Source: Eutreptiella sp. 'Long Island Sound 2002' (taxonomy: Eukaryota > Euglenozoa > Euglenophyceae > Eutreptiales > Eutreptiaceae). Taken from it: 64,000 bases of DNA. Below the pieces are notes generated by a model. That model was not told the origin of the DNA. It saw only the letters and a program-made list of their open reading frames with translations, and did no database searches. The position numbers were made by a program, and so were the translations under genes. Shown piece by piece: positions 39,676 to 52,900 of this stretch. Within the stretch, counting starts at the first letter, position 1. Each line of letters opens with the position of its first letter. The DNA is taken from contig CAXIWF010000070.1 in assembly GCA_964036045.1 (NCBI GenBank), forward strand, positions 1-64,000, in the 5' to 3' direction.

Positions 39676-42353
39676 AATTTTCCGAGAATTTTCCGAGAAT
39701 TTTCTGAGAATTTTCCGAGAATTTTCCGAGAATTTTCAGAGAATTTTCCGAGAATTTTCCGAGAATTTTCCGAGAATTTTCCGAGAATTTTCCGAGAATT
39801 TTCTGAGAATTATCTGAGAATTTTCCGAGAATTTTCCGAGAATTTTCCGTCAATTTTCCGAGAATTTTCAGTGAATTTTCCGAGAATTTTCCCAGAATTT
39901 TCCGAGAATTTTCCGAGAATTTTCCGAGAATTTTCCGAGAATTTTCCGAGAATTTTCCGAGAATTTTCCGAGAATTTTCCGAGAATTTTCCGAGAATTTC
40001 CCGAGAATTTTCCGAGAATTTTCCGAGAATTTTCTGAGAATTTTCCGTCAATTTTCCGAGAATTTTCTGAGAATTTTCCGAGAATTTTCCGAGAATTTTC
40101 CGTCAATTTTCCGAGAATTTTCCGAGAATTTTCCGAGAATTTTCCGAGAATTTTCTGGGAATTTTCCGAGAATTTTCCGAGAATTTTCCGAGAATTTTCC
40201 GAGAATTTTCCGAGAATTTTCCGAGAATTTTCTGAGAATTTTCCGAGAATTTTCCGAGAATTTTCCGAGAATTTTCCGAGAATTTTCCGAGAATTTTCCG
40301 AGAATTTTCCGAGAATTTTCCGAGAATTTCCCGAGAATTTTCCGAGAATTTTCCGAGAATTTTCTGAGAATTTTCCGAGAATTTTCCGAGAATTTTCCGA
40401 GAATTTTCCGAGAATTTTCCGAGAATTTTCCGAGAATTTTCCGAGAATTTCCCGAGAATTTTCCGAGAATTTTCCGAGAATTTTCTGAGAATTTTCCGAG
40501 AATTTTCCGAGAATTTTCTGAGAATTTTCCGAGAATTTTCCGAGAATTTTCCGTCAATTTTCCGAGAATTTTCCGAGAATTTTCCGAGAAGTTTCCGAGA
40601 ATTTTCTGGGAATTTTCCGAGAATTTTCCGAGAATTTTCCGAGAATTTTCCGAGAATTTTCCGTCAATTTTCCGAGAATTTTCAGTGAATTTTCCGAGAA
40701 TTTTCCCAGAATTTTCCGAGAATTTTCCGAGAATTTTCCGAGAATTTTCCGAGAATTTTCCGAGAATTTTCCGAGAATTTTCCGAGAATTTTCCGAGAAT
40801 TTCCCGAGAATTTTCCGAGAATTTTCCGAGAATTTTCTGAGAATTTTCCGTCAATTTTCCGAGAATTTTCTGAGAATTTTCCGAGAATTTTCCGAGAATT
40901 TTCCGTCAATTTTCCGAGAATTTTCCGAGAATTTTCCGAGAATTTTCCGAGAATTTTCTGGCAATTTTCCGAGAATTTTCCGAGAATTTTCCGAGAATTT
41001 TCCGAGAATTTTCCGAGAATTTTCCGAGAATTTTCTGAGAATTTTCCGAGAATTTTCCGAGAATTTTCCGAGAATTTTCCGAGAATTTTCCGAGAATTTT
41101 CCGAGAATTTTCCGAGAATTTTCCGAGAATTTCCCGAGAATTTTCCGAGAATTTTCCGAGAATTTTCTGAGAATTTTCCGAGAATTTTCCGAGAATTTTC
41201 CGAGAATTTTCCGAGAATTTTCCGAGAATTTTCCGAGAATTTTCCGAGAATTTCCCGAGAATTTTCCGAGAATTTTCCGAGAATTTTCTGAGAATTTTCC
41301 GAGAATTTTCCGAGAATTTTCTGAAAATTTTCCGAGAATTTTCCGAGAATTTTCCGTCAATTTTCCGAGAATTTTCCGAGAATTTTCCGAGAATTTTCCG
41401 AGAATTTTCTGGGAATTTTCCGAGAATTTTCCGAGAATTTTCCGAGAATTTTCCGAGAATTTTCCGAGAATTTTCCGAGAATTTTCTGAGAATTTTCCGA
41501 GAATTTTCCGAGAATTTTCCGAGAATTTTCCGAGAATTTTCCGAGAATTTTCCGAGAATTTTCCGAGAATTTCCCGAGGATTTTCCGAGAATTTTCCGAG
41601 AATTTTCTGAGAATTTTCCGAAAATTTTCCGAGAATTTTCAGAGAATTTTCCGAGAATTTTCCGAGAATTTTCTGAGAATTTTCCGAGAATTTTCCGAGA
41701 ATTTTCCGAGAATTTTCCGAGAATTTTCCAAGAATTTTCCGAGAATTTTCCGAGAATTTTCCGAGAATTTTCCGAGAATTTTCCGAGAATTTTCAGAGAA
41801 TTTTCTGAGAATTTTCCGAGAATTTTCTGAGAATTTTCCGAGAATTTTCCGAGAATTTTCCGAGAATTTTCCGAGAATTTTCCGAGAATTTTCTGAGAAT
41901 TTTCTGAGAATTTTCCGAGAATTTTCCGAGAATTTTCCGTCAATTTTCCGAGAATTTTCCGAGAATTTTCCGAGAATTTTCCGAGAATTTTCCGAGAATT
42001 TTCCGAGAATTTTCTGGGAATTTTCCGAGAATTTTCCGAGAAGTTTCCGAGATTTTCCCGAGAATTTTCCCAGAATTTTCCGAGAATTTTCCGAGAATTT
42101 TCCGAGAATTTTCCGAGAATTTTCCGAGAATTTTCCGAGAATTTTCCGAGAATTTTCCGAGAATTTTCCGAGAATTTTCCGAGAATTTCCCGAGAATTTT
42201 CTGGGAATTTTCCGAGAATTTTCCGAGAATTTTCCGAGAATTTTCCGAGAATTTTCCGAGAATTTTCCGAGAATTTTCTGAGAATTTTCTGAGAATTTTC
42301 CGAGAATTTTCCGAGAATTTTCCGAGAATTTTCCGAGAATTTTCCGAGAATTT

Positions 42354-45300
42354 TCAGAGAATTTTCCGAGAATTTTCCGAGAATTTTCCGAGAATTTTCC
42401 GAGAATTTTCCGAGAATTTTCCGAGAATTTTCCGAGAATTTTCCAAGAATTTTCCGAGAATTTTCCGAGAATTTTCCGAGAATTTTCCGAGAATTTTCCG
42501 AGAATTTTCCGAGAATTTTCCGAGAATTTTCCGAGAATTTTCAGAGAATTTTCCGAGAATTTTCTGAGAATTTTCTGAGAATTTTCCGAGAATTTTCCGA
42601 GAATTTTCCGAGAATTTTCCAAGAATCTTCTGAGAATTTTCAGAGAATTTTCTGAGAATTTTCCGAGAATTTTCTGAGAATTTTCCGAGAATTTTCCGAG
42701 AATTTTCCGAGAATTTTCCGAGAATTTTCCGAGAATTTTCTGAGAATTTTCCGAGAAATTTTCCGAGAATTTTCCGAGAATTTTCCGAGAATTTTCCGAG
42801 AATTTTCCGAGAATTTTCCGAGAATTTTCCGAGAATCTTCAGAGAATTTTCTGAGAATTTTCCGAGAATTTTCTGAGAATTTTCCGAGAATTTTCCGAGA
42901 ATTTTCCGAGAATTTTCCGAGAATTTTCCGAGAATTTTCTGAGAATTTTCTGAGAATTTTCCGAGAATTTTCCGAGAATTTTCCGTCAATTTTCCGAGAA
43001 TTTTCCGAGAATTTTCCGAGAATTTTCCCAGAATTTTCCGAGAATTTTCCGAGAATTTTCCGAGAATTTTCCGAGAATTTTCCGAGAATTTTCCGAGAAT
43101 TTTCCGAGAATTTTCCGAGAATTTTCCGAGAATTTCCCGAGAATTTTCCGAGAATTTTCGGAGAATTTTCCGAGAATTTTCCGAGAATTTTCCGAGAATT
43201 TTCCGAGAATTTTCCGAGAATTTTCCGAGAATTTTCCGAGAATTTTCAGAGAATTTTCTGAGAATTTTCCGAGAATTTTCCGAGAATTTTCCGTCAATTT
43301 TCCGAGAATTTTCCGAGAATTTTCCGAGAATTTTCCGGGAATTTTCCGAGAATTTTCCGACAATTTTCCGAGAATTTTCCGAGAATTTTCCGAGAATTTC
43401 CCGAGAATTTTCTGGGAATTTTCCGAGAATTTTCCGAGAATTTTCCGAGAATTTTCCGAGAATTTTCCGAGAATTTTCCGAGAATTTTCTGCGAATTTTC
43501 CGAGAATTTTCCGAGAATTTTCCGAGAATTTCCGGAGAATTTTCCGAGAATTTTCCGAGAATTTTCCGAGAATTTTCCAAGGATTTTCCGAGAATTTTCC
43601 GAGGACTTTCAGAGATTTTTCCGAGAATTTTCCGAGAATTTTCCGAGAATTTTCCGAGAATTTTCCGAGAATTTTCCGAGAATTTTCTGAGAATTTTCCG
43701 AGAATTTTCCGAGAATTTTCCGAGAATTTTCCGAGAATTTTCCGAGAATTTTCTGAGAATTTTCTGAGAATTTTCCGAGAATTTTCCGAGAATTTTCCGA
43801 GAATTTTCCGGGAATTTTCCGAGAATTTTCCGAGAATTTTCCGAGAATTTTCCGAGAATTTTCCGGGAATTTTCCGAGAATTTTCCGAGAATTTTCTGCG
43901 AATTTTCCGAGAATTTTCCGAGAATTTTCCGAGAATTTTCCGAGAATTTTCCGAGAATTTTCCGAGAATTTTCTGCGAATTTTCCGAGAATTTTCCGAGA
44001 ATTTTCCGAGAATTTCCCGAGAATTTTCTGGGAATTTTCCGAGAATTTTCCGAGAATTTTCCGAGAATTTTCCGAGAATTTTCCGAGAATTTTCCGAGAA
44101 TTTTCTGCGAATTTTCCGAGAATTTTCCGAGAATTTTCCGAGAATTTCCGGAGAATTTTCCGAGAATTTTCCGAGAATTTTCCGAGAATTTTCCAAGGAT
44201 TTTCCGAGAATTTTCCGAGGACTGTCAGAGATTTTTCCGAGAATTTTCCGAGAATTTTCCGAGAATTTTCCGAGAATTTTCCGAGAATTTTCCGAGAATT
44301 TTCTGAGAATTTTCCGAGAATTTTCCGAGAATTTTCCGAGAATTTTCCGAGAATTTTCCGAGAATTTTCTGAGAATTTTCTGAGAATTTTCCGAGAATTT
44401 TCCGAGAATTTTCCGTCAATTTTCCGAGAATTTTCCGAGAATTTTCCGAGAATTTTCCGGGAATTTTCCGAGAATTTTCCGAGAATTTTCCGAGAATTTT
44501 CCGAGAATTTTCCGAGAATTTCCCGAGAATTTTCTGGGAATTTTCCGAGAATTTTCCGAGAATTTTCCGAGAATTTTCCGAGAATTTTCCGAGAATTTTC
44601 CGAGAATTTTCTGCGAATTTTCCGAGAATTTTCCGAGAATTTTCCGAGAATTTCCGGAGAATTTTCCGAGAATTTTCCGAGAATTTTCCGAGAATTTTCC
44701 AAGGATTTTCCGAGAATTTTCCGAGGACTTTCAGAGATTTTTCCGAGAATTTTCCGAGAATTTTCCGAGAATTTTCCGAGAATTTTCCGAGAATTTTCCG
44801 AGAATTTTCTGAGAATTTTCCGAGAATTTTCCGAGAATTTTCCGAGAATTTTCCGAGAATTTTCCGAGAATTTTCCGAGAATTTTCTGAGAATTTTCCGA
44901 GAATTTTCCGAGAATTTTCCGAGAATTTTCCGGGAATTTTCCGAGAATTTTCCGAGAATTTTCCGAGAATTTTCCGAGAATTTTCCGGGAATTTTCCGAG
45001 AATTTTCCGAGAATTTTCTGCGAATTTTCCGAGAATTTTCCGAGAATTTTCCGAGAATTTTCCGAGAATTTTCCGAGAATTTTCCGAGAATTTTCTGCGA
45101 ATTTTCCGAGAATTTTCCGAGAATTTTCCGAGAATTTCCCGAGAATTTTCTGGGAATTTTCCGAGAATTTTCCGAGAATTTTCCGAGAATTTTCCGAGAA
45201 TTTTCCGAGAATTTTCCGAGAATTTTCTGCGAATTTTCCGAGAATTTTCCGAGAATTTTCCGAGAATTTCCGGAGAATTTTCCGAGAATTTTCCGAGAAT

Positions 45301-45878
45301 TTTCCGAGAATTTTCCAAGGATTTTCCGAGAATTTTCCGAGGACTTTCAGAGATTTTTCCGAGAATTTTCCGAGAATTTTCCGAGAATTTTCCGAGAATT
45401 TTCCGAGAATTTTCCGAGAATTTTCTGAGAATTTTCCGAGAATTTTCCGAGAATTTTCCGAGAATTTTCCGAGAATTTTGCGAGAATTTTCCGAGAATTT
45501 TCCGAGAATTTTCCGAGAATTTCCCGAGAATTTTCCGAGAATTTTCCGAGAATTTTCTGAGAATGTCCGAGAATTTTCCGAGAATTTTCCGAGAATTTTC
45601 TGAGAATTTTCCGAAAATTTTGCGAGAATTTTCAGAGAATTTTCCGAGAATTTTCCGAGAATTTTCTGAGAATTTTCCGAGAATTTTCCGAGAATTTTCC
45701 AGGAATTTTCCGAGAATTTTCCGAGAATTTTCCAAGAATTTTCCGAGAATTTCCCGAGAATTTTCCGAGAATTTCCCGAGAATTTTCTGGGAATTTTCCG
45801 AGAATTTTCCGAGAATTTTCCGAGAATTTTCCGAGAATTTTCCGAGAATTTTCCGAGAATTTTCCGAGAATTTTCCAA
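42354..45878 (-). other. Longest open frame (1,174 codons), not a gene
   Basis: This is the longest stop-free minus-strand stretch. Its translation is only the degenerate 11-residue repeat GKFSENSRKIL with single substitutions. It begins with a TTG that arises where a CCAAGAA monomer is read in reverse, and its end falls on a variant monomer. The consensus has no stop in any of six frames, and shifting the frame gives the same peptide, so openness carries no information about coding. There is no promoter, splice signal, non-repeat domain or codon-position pattern. I regard it and all similar frames in the window as by-products of the satellite. Confidence 0.93.
43601..45338. repeat. 616-bp higher-order repeat run in R1 (616-506-616)
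   Basis: A distinctive pair of monomers, GAGGACTTTCA followed by GAGATTTTTCC and preceded 22 bp upstream by a CCAAGGATTTT monomer, marks each unit. Marker starts are 43601, 44217, 44723 and 45339, giving units of 616, 506 and 616 bp (56, 46 and 56 monomers). The 44217 marker has a private change, ACTGTCA. Every unit also carries TTCTGGG at fixed distance (43412, 44028, 44534, 45150: the same 616, 506, 616 spacing) and CTGCG monomers. The 506-bp unit lacks exactly 10 monomers. Confidence 0.9.
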
Positions 45879-46514
45879 GGATTTTCCGAGAATTTTCCGA
45901 GGACTTTCAGAGATTTTTCCGAGAATTTTCCGAGAATTTTCCGAGAATTTTCCGAGAATTTTCCGAGAATTTTCCGAGAATTTTCTGAGAATTTTCCGAG
46001 AATTTTCCGAGAATTTTCCGAGAATTTTCCGAGAATTTTCCGAGAATTTTCCGAGAATTTTCTGAGAATTTTCCGAGAATTTTCCGAGAATTTTCCGAGA
46101 ATTTTCCGGGAATTTTCCGAGAATTTTCCGAGAATTTTCCGAGAATTTTCCGAGAATTTTCCGGGAATTTTCCGAGAATTTTCCGAGAATTTTCTGCGAA
46201 TTTTCCGAGAATTTTCCGAGAATTTTCCGAGAATTTTCCGAGAATTTTCCGAGAATTTTCCGAGAATTTTCTGCGAATTTTCCGAGAATTTTCCGAGAAT
46301 TTTCCGAGAATTTCCCGAGAATTTTCTGGGAATTTTCCGAGAATTTTCCGAGAATTTTCCGAGAATTTTCCGAGAATTTTCCGAGAATTTTCCGAGAATT
46401 TTCTGCGAATTTTCCGAGAATTTTCCGAGAATTTTCCGAGAATTTCCGGAGAATTTTCCGAGAATTTTCCGAGAATTTTCCGAGAATTTTCCAAGGATTT
46501 TCCGAGAATTTTCC
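45339..46514. repeat. 560-bp and 616-bp units after the R1 run
   Basis: Marker starts at 45339, 45899 and 46515 give intervals of 560 and 616 bp. The 560-bp unit is 51 monomers less one base. The missing base is in a 10-bp monomer, GAGAATGTCC, near 45560. The same 10-mer recurs near 46736, 1,176 bp on (560 plus 616), so it was copied along with the unit. The stretch also holds a CGAAAATTTTGCGAG pair (45612 and 46788) and a CCAGGAA monomer (45699 and about 46873). Confidence 0.82.
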
Positions 46515-46999
46515 GAGGACTTTCAGAGATTTTTCCGAGAATTTTCCGAGAATTTTCCGAGAATTTTCCGAGAATTTTCCGAGAATTTTCCGAGAATTTT
46601 CTGAGAATTTTCCGAGAATTTTCCGAGAATTTTCCGAGAATTTTCCGAGAATTTTGCGAGAATTTTCCGAGAATTTTCCGAGAATTTTCCGAGAATTTCC
46701 CGAGAATTTTCCGAGAATTTTCCGAGAATTTTCTGAGAATGTCCGAGAATTTTCCGAGAATTTTCCGAGAATTTTCTGAGAATTTTCCGAAAATTTTGCG
46801 AGAATTTTCAGAGAATTTTCCGAGAATTTTCCGAGAATTTTCTGAGAATTTTCCGAGAATTTTCCGAGAATTTTCCAGGAATTTTCCGAGAATTTTCCGA
46901 GAATTTTCCAAGAATTTTCCGAGAATTTCCCGAGAATTTTCCGAGAATTTTCCGAGAATTTTCTGAGAATTTTCCGAGAATTTTCCGAGAATTTTCCGA

Positions 47000-49900
47000 G
47001 AATTTTCCGAGAATTTTCCGAGAATTTTCTGAGAATTTTCCGAGAATTTTCCGAGAATTTTCCGAGAATTTTCCGAGAATTTTCCGAGAATTTTCCGAGA
47101 ATTTTCCGAGAGATTTCCTAGAATTTCCCGAGAATTTTCCGAGAATTTTCCGAGAATTTTCTCAGAATTTTCCGAGAATTTTCCGAGAATTTTCAGAGAA
47201 TTTTCCGAGAATTTTCCGAGAATTTTCCGAGAATTTTCCGAGAATTTTCCGAGAATTTTCTGAGAATTTTCTGAGAATTTTCCGAGAATTTTCCGAGAAT
47301 TTTCCGTCAATTTTCCGAGAATTTTCAGTGAATTTTCCGAGAATTTTCCCAGAATTTTCCGAGAATTTTCCGAGAATTTTCCGAGAATTTTCCGAGAATT
47401 TTCCGAGAATTTTCCGAGAATTTTCCGAGAATTTTCCGAGAATTTTCCGAGAATTTCCCGAGAATTTTCCGAGAATTTTCCGAGAATTATCTGAGAATTT
47501 TCCGTCAATTTTCCGAGAATTTTCTGAGAATTTTCCGAGAATTTTCCGAGAATTTTCCGTCAATTTTCCGAGAATTTTCCGAGAATTTTCCGAGAATTTT
47601 CCGAGAATTTTCTGGGAATTTTCCGAGAATTTTCCGAGAATTTTCCGAGAATTTTCCGAGAATTTTCCGAGAATTTTCCGAGAATTTTCTGAGAATTTTC
47701 CGAGAATTTTCCGAGAATTTTCCGAGAATTTTCCGAGAATTTTCCGAGAATTTTCCGAGAATTTTCCGAGAATTTTCCGAGAATTTCCCGAGAATTTTCC
47801 GAGAATTTTCCGAGAATTTTCTGAGAATTTTCCGAGAATTTTCCGAGAATTTTCCGAGAATTTTCCGAGAATTTTCCGAGAATTTTCCGAGAATTTTCCG
47901 AGAATTTCCCGAGAATTTTCCGAGAATTTTCCGAGAATTTTCTGAGAATTTTCCGAGAATTTTCCGAGAATTTTCTGAGAATTTTCCGAGAATTTTCCGA
48001 GAATTTTCCGTCAATTTTCCGAGAATTTTCCGAGAATTTTCCGAGAATTTTCCGAGAATTTTCTGGGAATTTTCCGAGAATTTTCCGAGAATTTTCCGAG
48101 AATTTTCCGAGAATTTTCCGTCAATTTTCCGAGAATTTTCAGTGAATTTTCCGAGAATTTTCCCAGAATTTTCCGAGAATTTTCCGAGAATTTTCCGAGA
48201 ATTTTCCGAGAATTTTCCGAGAATTTTCCGAGAATTTTCCGAGAATTTTCCGAGAATTTTCCGAGAATTTCCCGAGAATTTTCCGAGAATTTTCCGAGAA
48301 TTTTCTGAGAATTTTCCGTCAATTTTCCGAGAATTTTCTGAGAATTTTCCGAGAATTTTCCGAGAATTTTCCGTCAATTTTCCGAGAATTTTCCGAGAAT
48401 TTTCCGAGAATTTTCTGAGAATTTTCTGGGAATTTTCCGAGAATTTTCCGAGAATTTTCCGAGAATTTTCCGAGAATTTTCCGAGAATTTTCCGAGAATT
48501 TTCTGAGAATTTTCCGAGAATTTTCCGAGAATTTTCCGAGAATTTTCCGAGAATTTTCCGAGAATTTTCCGAGAATTTTTCGAGAATTTTCCGAGAATTT
48601 CCCGAGAATTTTCCGAGAATTTTCCGAGAATTTTCTGAGAATTTTCCGAGAATTTTCCGAGAATTTTCCGAGAATTTTCCGAGAATTTTCCGAGAATTTT
48701 CCGAGAATTTTCCGAGAATTTCCCGAGAATTTTCCGAGAATTTTCCGAGAATTTTCTGAGAATTTTCCGAGAATTTTCCGAGAATTTTCTGAGAATTTTC
48801 CGAGAATTTTCCGAGAATTTTCCGTCAATTTTCCGAGAATTTTCCGAGAATTTTCCGAGAATTTTCCGAGAATTTTCTGGGAATTTTCCGAGAATTTTCC
48901 GAGAATTTTCCGAGAATTTTCCGAGAATTTTCCGAGAATTTTCCGAGAATTTTCTGAGAATTTTCCGAGAATTTTCCGAGAATTTTCCGAGAATTTTCCG
49001 AGAATTTTCCGAGAATTTTCCGAGAATTTTCCGAGAATTTCCCGAGAATTTTCCGAGAATTTTCCGAGAATTTTCTGAGAATTTTCCGAAAATTTTCCGA
49101 GAATTTTCAGAGAATTTTCCGAGAATTTTCCGAGAATTTTCTGAGAATTTTCCGAGAATTTTCCGAGAATTTTCCGAGAATTTTCCGAGAATTTTCCGAG
49201 AATTTTCCGAGAATTTTCCGAGAATTTTCCGAGAATTTTCCGAGAATTTTCCGAGAATTTTCAGAGAATTTTCTGAGAATTTTCCGAGAATTTTCTGAGA
49301 ATTTTCCGAGAATTTTCCGAGAATTTTCCGAGAATTTTCCGAGAATTTTCCGAGAATTTTCTGAGAATTTTCTGAGAATTTTCCGAGAATTTTCCGAGAA
49401 TTTTCCGTCAATTTTCCGAGAATTTTCCGAGAATTTTCCGAGAATTTTCCGAGAATTTTCCGAGAATTTTCCGAGAATTTTCTGGGAATTTTCCGAGAAT
49501 TTTCCGAGAAGTTTCCGAGATTTTCCCGAGAATTTTCCGAGAATTTTCCGAGAATTTTCCGAGAATTTTCCGAGAATTTTCCGAGAATTTTCCGAGAATT
49601 TTCCGAGAATTTTCCGAGAATTTTCCGAGAATTTTCCGAGAATTTTCCGAGAATTTTCCGAGAATTTTCCGAGAATTTCCCGAGAATTTTCTGGGAATTT
49701 TCCGAGAATTTTCCGAGAATTTTCCGAGAATTTTCCGAGAATTTTCCGAGAATTTTCCAAGAATTTTCTGAGAATTTTCTGAGAATTTTCCGAGAATTTT
49801 CCGAGAATTTTCCGAGAATTTTCCGAGAATTTTCCGAGAATTTTCAGAGAATTTTCCGAGAATTTTCCGAGAATTTTCCGAGAATTTTCCGAGAATTTTC

Positions 49901-52900
49901 CGAGAATTTTCCGAGAATTTTCCGAGAATTTTCCAAGAATTTTCCGAGAATTTTCCGAGAATTTTCCGAGAATTTTCCGAGAATTTTCCGAGAATTTTCC
50001 GAGAATTTTCCGAGAATTTTCCGAGAATTTTCAGAGAATTTTCCGAGAATTTTCTGAGAATTTTCTGAGAATTTTCCGAGAATTTTCCGAGAATTTTCCG
50101 AGAATTTTCCAAGAATCTTCTGAGAATTTTCAGAGAATTTTCTGAGAATTTTCCGAGAATTTTCTGAGAATTTTCCGAGAATTTTCCGAGAATTTTCCGA
50201 GAATTTTCCGAGAATTTTCCGAGAATTTTCTGAGAATTTTCCGAGAATTTTCCGAGAATTTTCCGAGAATTTTCCGAGAATTTTCCGAGAATTTTCCGAG
50301 AATTTTCCGAGAATTTTCCGAGAATCTTCAGAGAATTTTCTGAGAATTTTCCGAGAATTTTCTGAGAATTTTCCGAGAATTTTCCGAGAATTTTCCGAGA
50401 ATTTTCCGAGAATTTTCCGAGAATTTTCTGAGAATTTTCTGAGAATTTTCCGAGAATTTTCCGAGAATTTTCCGTCAATTTTCCGAGAATTTTCCGAGAA
50501 TTTTCCGAGAATTTTCCCAGAATTTTCCGAGAATTTTCCGAGAATTTTCCGAGAATTTTCCGAGAATTTTCCGAGAATTTTCCGAGAATTTTCCGAGAAT
50601 TTTCCGAGAATTTTCCGAGAATTTCCCGAGAATTTTCCGAGAATTTTCGGAGAATTTTCCGAGAATTTTTCCGAGAATTTTCCGAACATTTTCCGAGAAT
50701 TTTCCGAGAATTTTCCGAGAATTTTCCGAGAATTTTCAGAGAATTTTCTGAGAATTTTCCGAGAATTTTCTGAGAATTTTCCGAGAATTTTCCGAGAATT
50801 TTCCGAGAATTTTCCGAGAATTTTCCGAGAATTTTCTGAGAATTTTCTGAGAATTTTCCGAGAATTTTCCGAGAATTTTCCGTCAATTTTCCGAGAATTT
50901 TCCGAGAATTTTCCGAGAATTTTCCGGGAATTTTCCGAGAATTTTCCGAGAATTTTCCGAGAATTTTCCGAGAATTTTCCGAGAATTTCCCGAGAATTTT
51001 CTGGGAATTTTCCGAGAATTTTCCGAGAATTTTCCGAGAATTTTCCGAGAATTTTCCGAGAATTTTCCGAGAATTTTCTGCGAATTTTCCGAGAATTTTC
51101 CGAGAATTTTCCGAGAATTTCCGGAGAATTTTCCGAGAATTTTCCGAGAATTTTCCGAGAATTTTCCAAGGATTTTCCGAGAATTTTCCGAGGACTTTCA
51201 GAGATTTTTCCGAGAATTTTCCGAGAATTTTCCGAGAATTTTCCGAGAATTTTCCGAGAATTTTCCGAGAATTTTCTGAGAATTTTCCGGGAATTTTCCG
51301 AGAATTTTCCGAGAATTTTCCGAGAATTTTCCGAGAATTTTCCGAGAATTTTCTGAGAATTTTCCGAGAATTTTCCGAGAATTTTCCGAGAATTTTCCGG
51401 GAATTTTCCGAGAATTTTCCGAGAATTTTCCGAGAATTTTCCGAGAATTTTCCGGGAATTTTCCGAGAATTTTCCGAGAATTTTCTGCGAATTTTCCGAG
51501 AATTTTCCGAGAATTTTCCGAGAATTTTCCGAGAATTTTCCGAGAATTTTCCGAGAATTTTCTGCGAATTTTCCGAGAATTTTCCGAGAATTTTCCGAGA
51601 ATTTCCCGAGAATTTTCTGGGAATTTTCCGAGAATTTTCCGAGAATTTTCCGAGAATTTTCCGAGAATTTTCCGAGAATTTTCCGAGAATTTTCTGCGAA
51701 TTTTCCGAGAATTTTCCGAGAATTTTCCGAGAATTTCCGGAGAATTTTCCGAGAATTTTCCGAGAATTTTCCGAGAATTTTCCAAGGATTTTCCGAGAAT
51801 TTTCCGAGGACTTTCAGAGATTTTTCCGAGAATTTTCCGAGAATTTTCCGAGAATTTTCCGAGAATTTTCCGAGAATTTTCCGAGAATTTTCTGAGAATT
51901 TTCCGGGAATTTTCCGAGAATTTTCCGAGAATTTTCCGAGAATTTTCCGAGAATTTTCCGAGAATTTTCTGAGAATTTTCCGAGAATTTTCCGAGAATTT
52001 TCCGAGAATTTTCCGGGAATTTTCCGAGAATTTTCCGAGAATTTTCCGAGAATTTTCCGAGAATTTTCCGGGAATTTTCCGGAAATTTTCCGAGAATTTT
52101 CTGCGAATTTTCCGAGAATTTTCCGAGAATTTTCCGAGAATTTTCCGAGAATTTTCCGAGAATTTTCCGAGAATTTTCTGCGAATTTTCCGAGAATTTTC
52201 CGAGAATTTTCCGAGAATTTCCCGAGAATTTTCTGGGAATTTTCCGAGAATTTTCCGAGAATTTTCCGAGAATTTTCCGAGAATTTTCCGAGAATTTTCC
52301 GAGAATTTTCTGCGAATTTTCCGAGAATTTTCCGAGAATTTTCCGAGAATTTCCGGAGAATTTTCCGAGAATTTTCCGAGAATTTTCCGAGAATTTTCCA
52401 AGGATTTTCCGAGAATTTTCCGAGGACTTTCAGAGATTTTTCCGAGAATTTTCCGAGAATTTTCCGAGAATTTTCCGAGAATTTTCCGAGAATTTTCCGA
52501 GAATTTTCTGAGAATTTTCCGAGAATTTTCCGAGAATTTTCCGAGAATTTTCCGAGAATTTTCCGAGAATTTTCTGAGAATTTTCTGAGAATTTTCCGAG
52601 AATTTTCCGAGAATTTTCCGTCAATTTTCCGAGAATTTTCCGAGAATTTTCCGAGAATTTTCCGGGAATTTTCCGAGAATTTTCCGAGAATTTTCCGAGA
52701 ATTTTCCGAGAATTTTCCGAGAATTTCCCGAGAATTTTCTGGGAATTTTCCGAGAATTTTCCGAGAATTTTCCGAGAATTTTCCGAGAATTTTCCGAGAA
52801 TTTTCCGAGAATTTTCTGCGAATTTTCCGAGAATTTTCCGAGAATTTTCCGAGAATTTCCGGAGAATTTTCCGAGAATTTTCCGAGAATTTTCCGAGAAT

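Larger units (their letters stand above)
39530..45760. repeat. Second large segment, left copy (R1)
   Basis: This is the left copy of a second large segment. Markers paired with R2 are: CTGAG 39571/47029 (offset 7,458), CTAG 39661/47118 (7,457), CAGTG 39869/47326, CTGGG 40155/47612 and 40606/48063 (7,457), 41409/48877 and 42014/49482 (7,468), 42201/49691 (7,490), 43412/51001 (7,589), CCAGG 45699/53905 (8,206). The left edge lies between 39494 and 39571, since the CTGGG at 39494 has no partner. Pairing ends just after 45760. An internal 814-bp repeat is marked by CAGTG at 39869 and 40683. Confidence 0.85.

Noticed and set aside
42354-45878. Minus-strand open frame of 1,174 codons, and dozens of similar ones of 60-900 codons, as genes for a Ser/Lys/Asn-rich repeat protein
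   Set aside because: Frames are open because the 11-mer has no stop in any frame, all frames give the same peptide, most apparent starts are TTG in variant monomers, and indels shift frames without effect. There is no non-repeat domain or expression signal.
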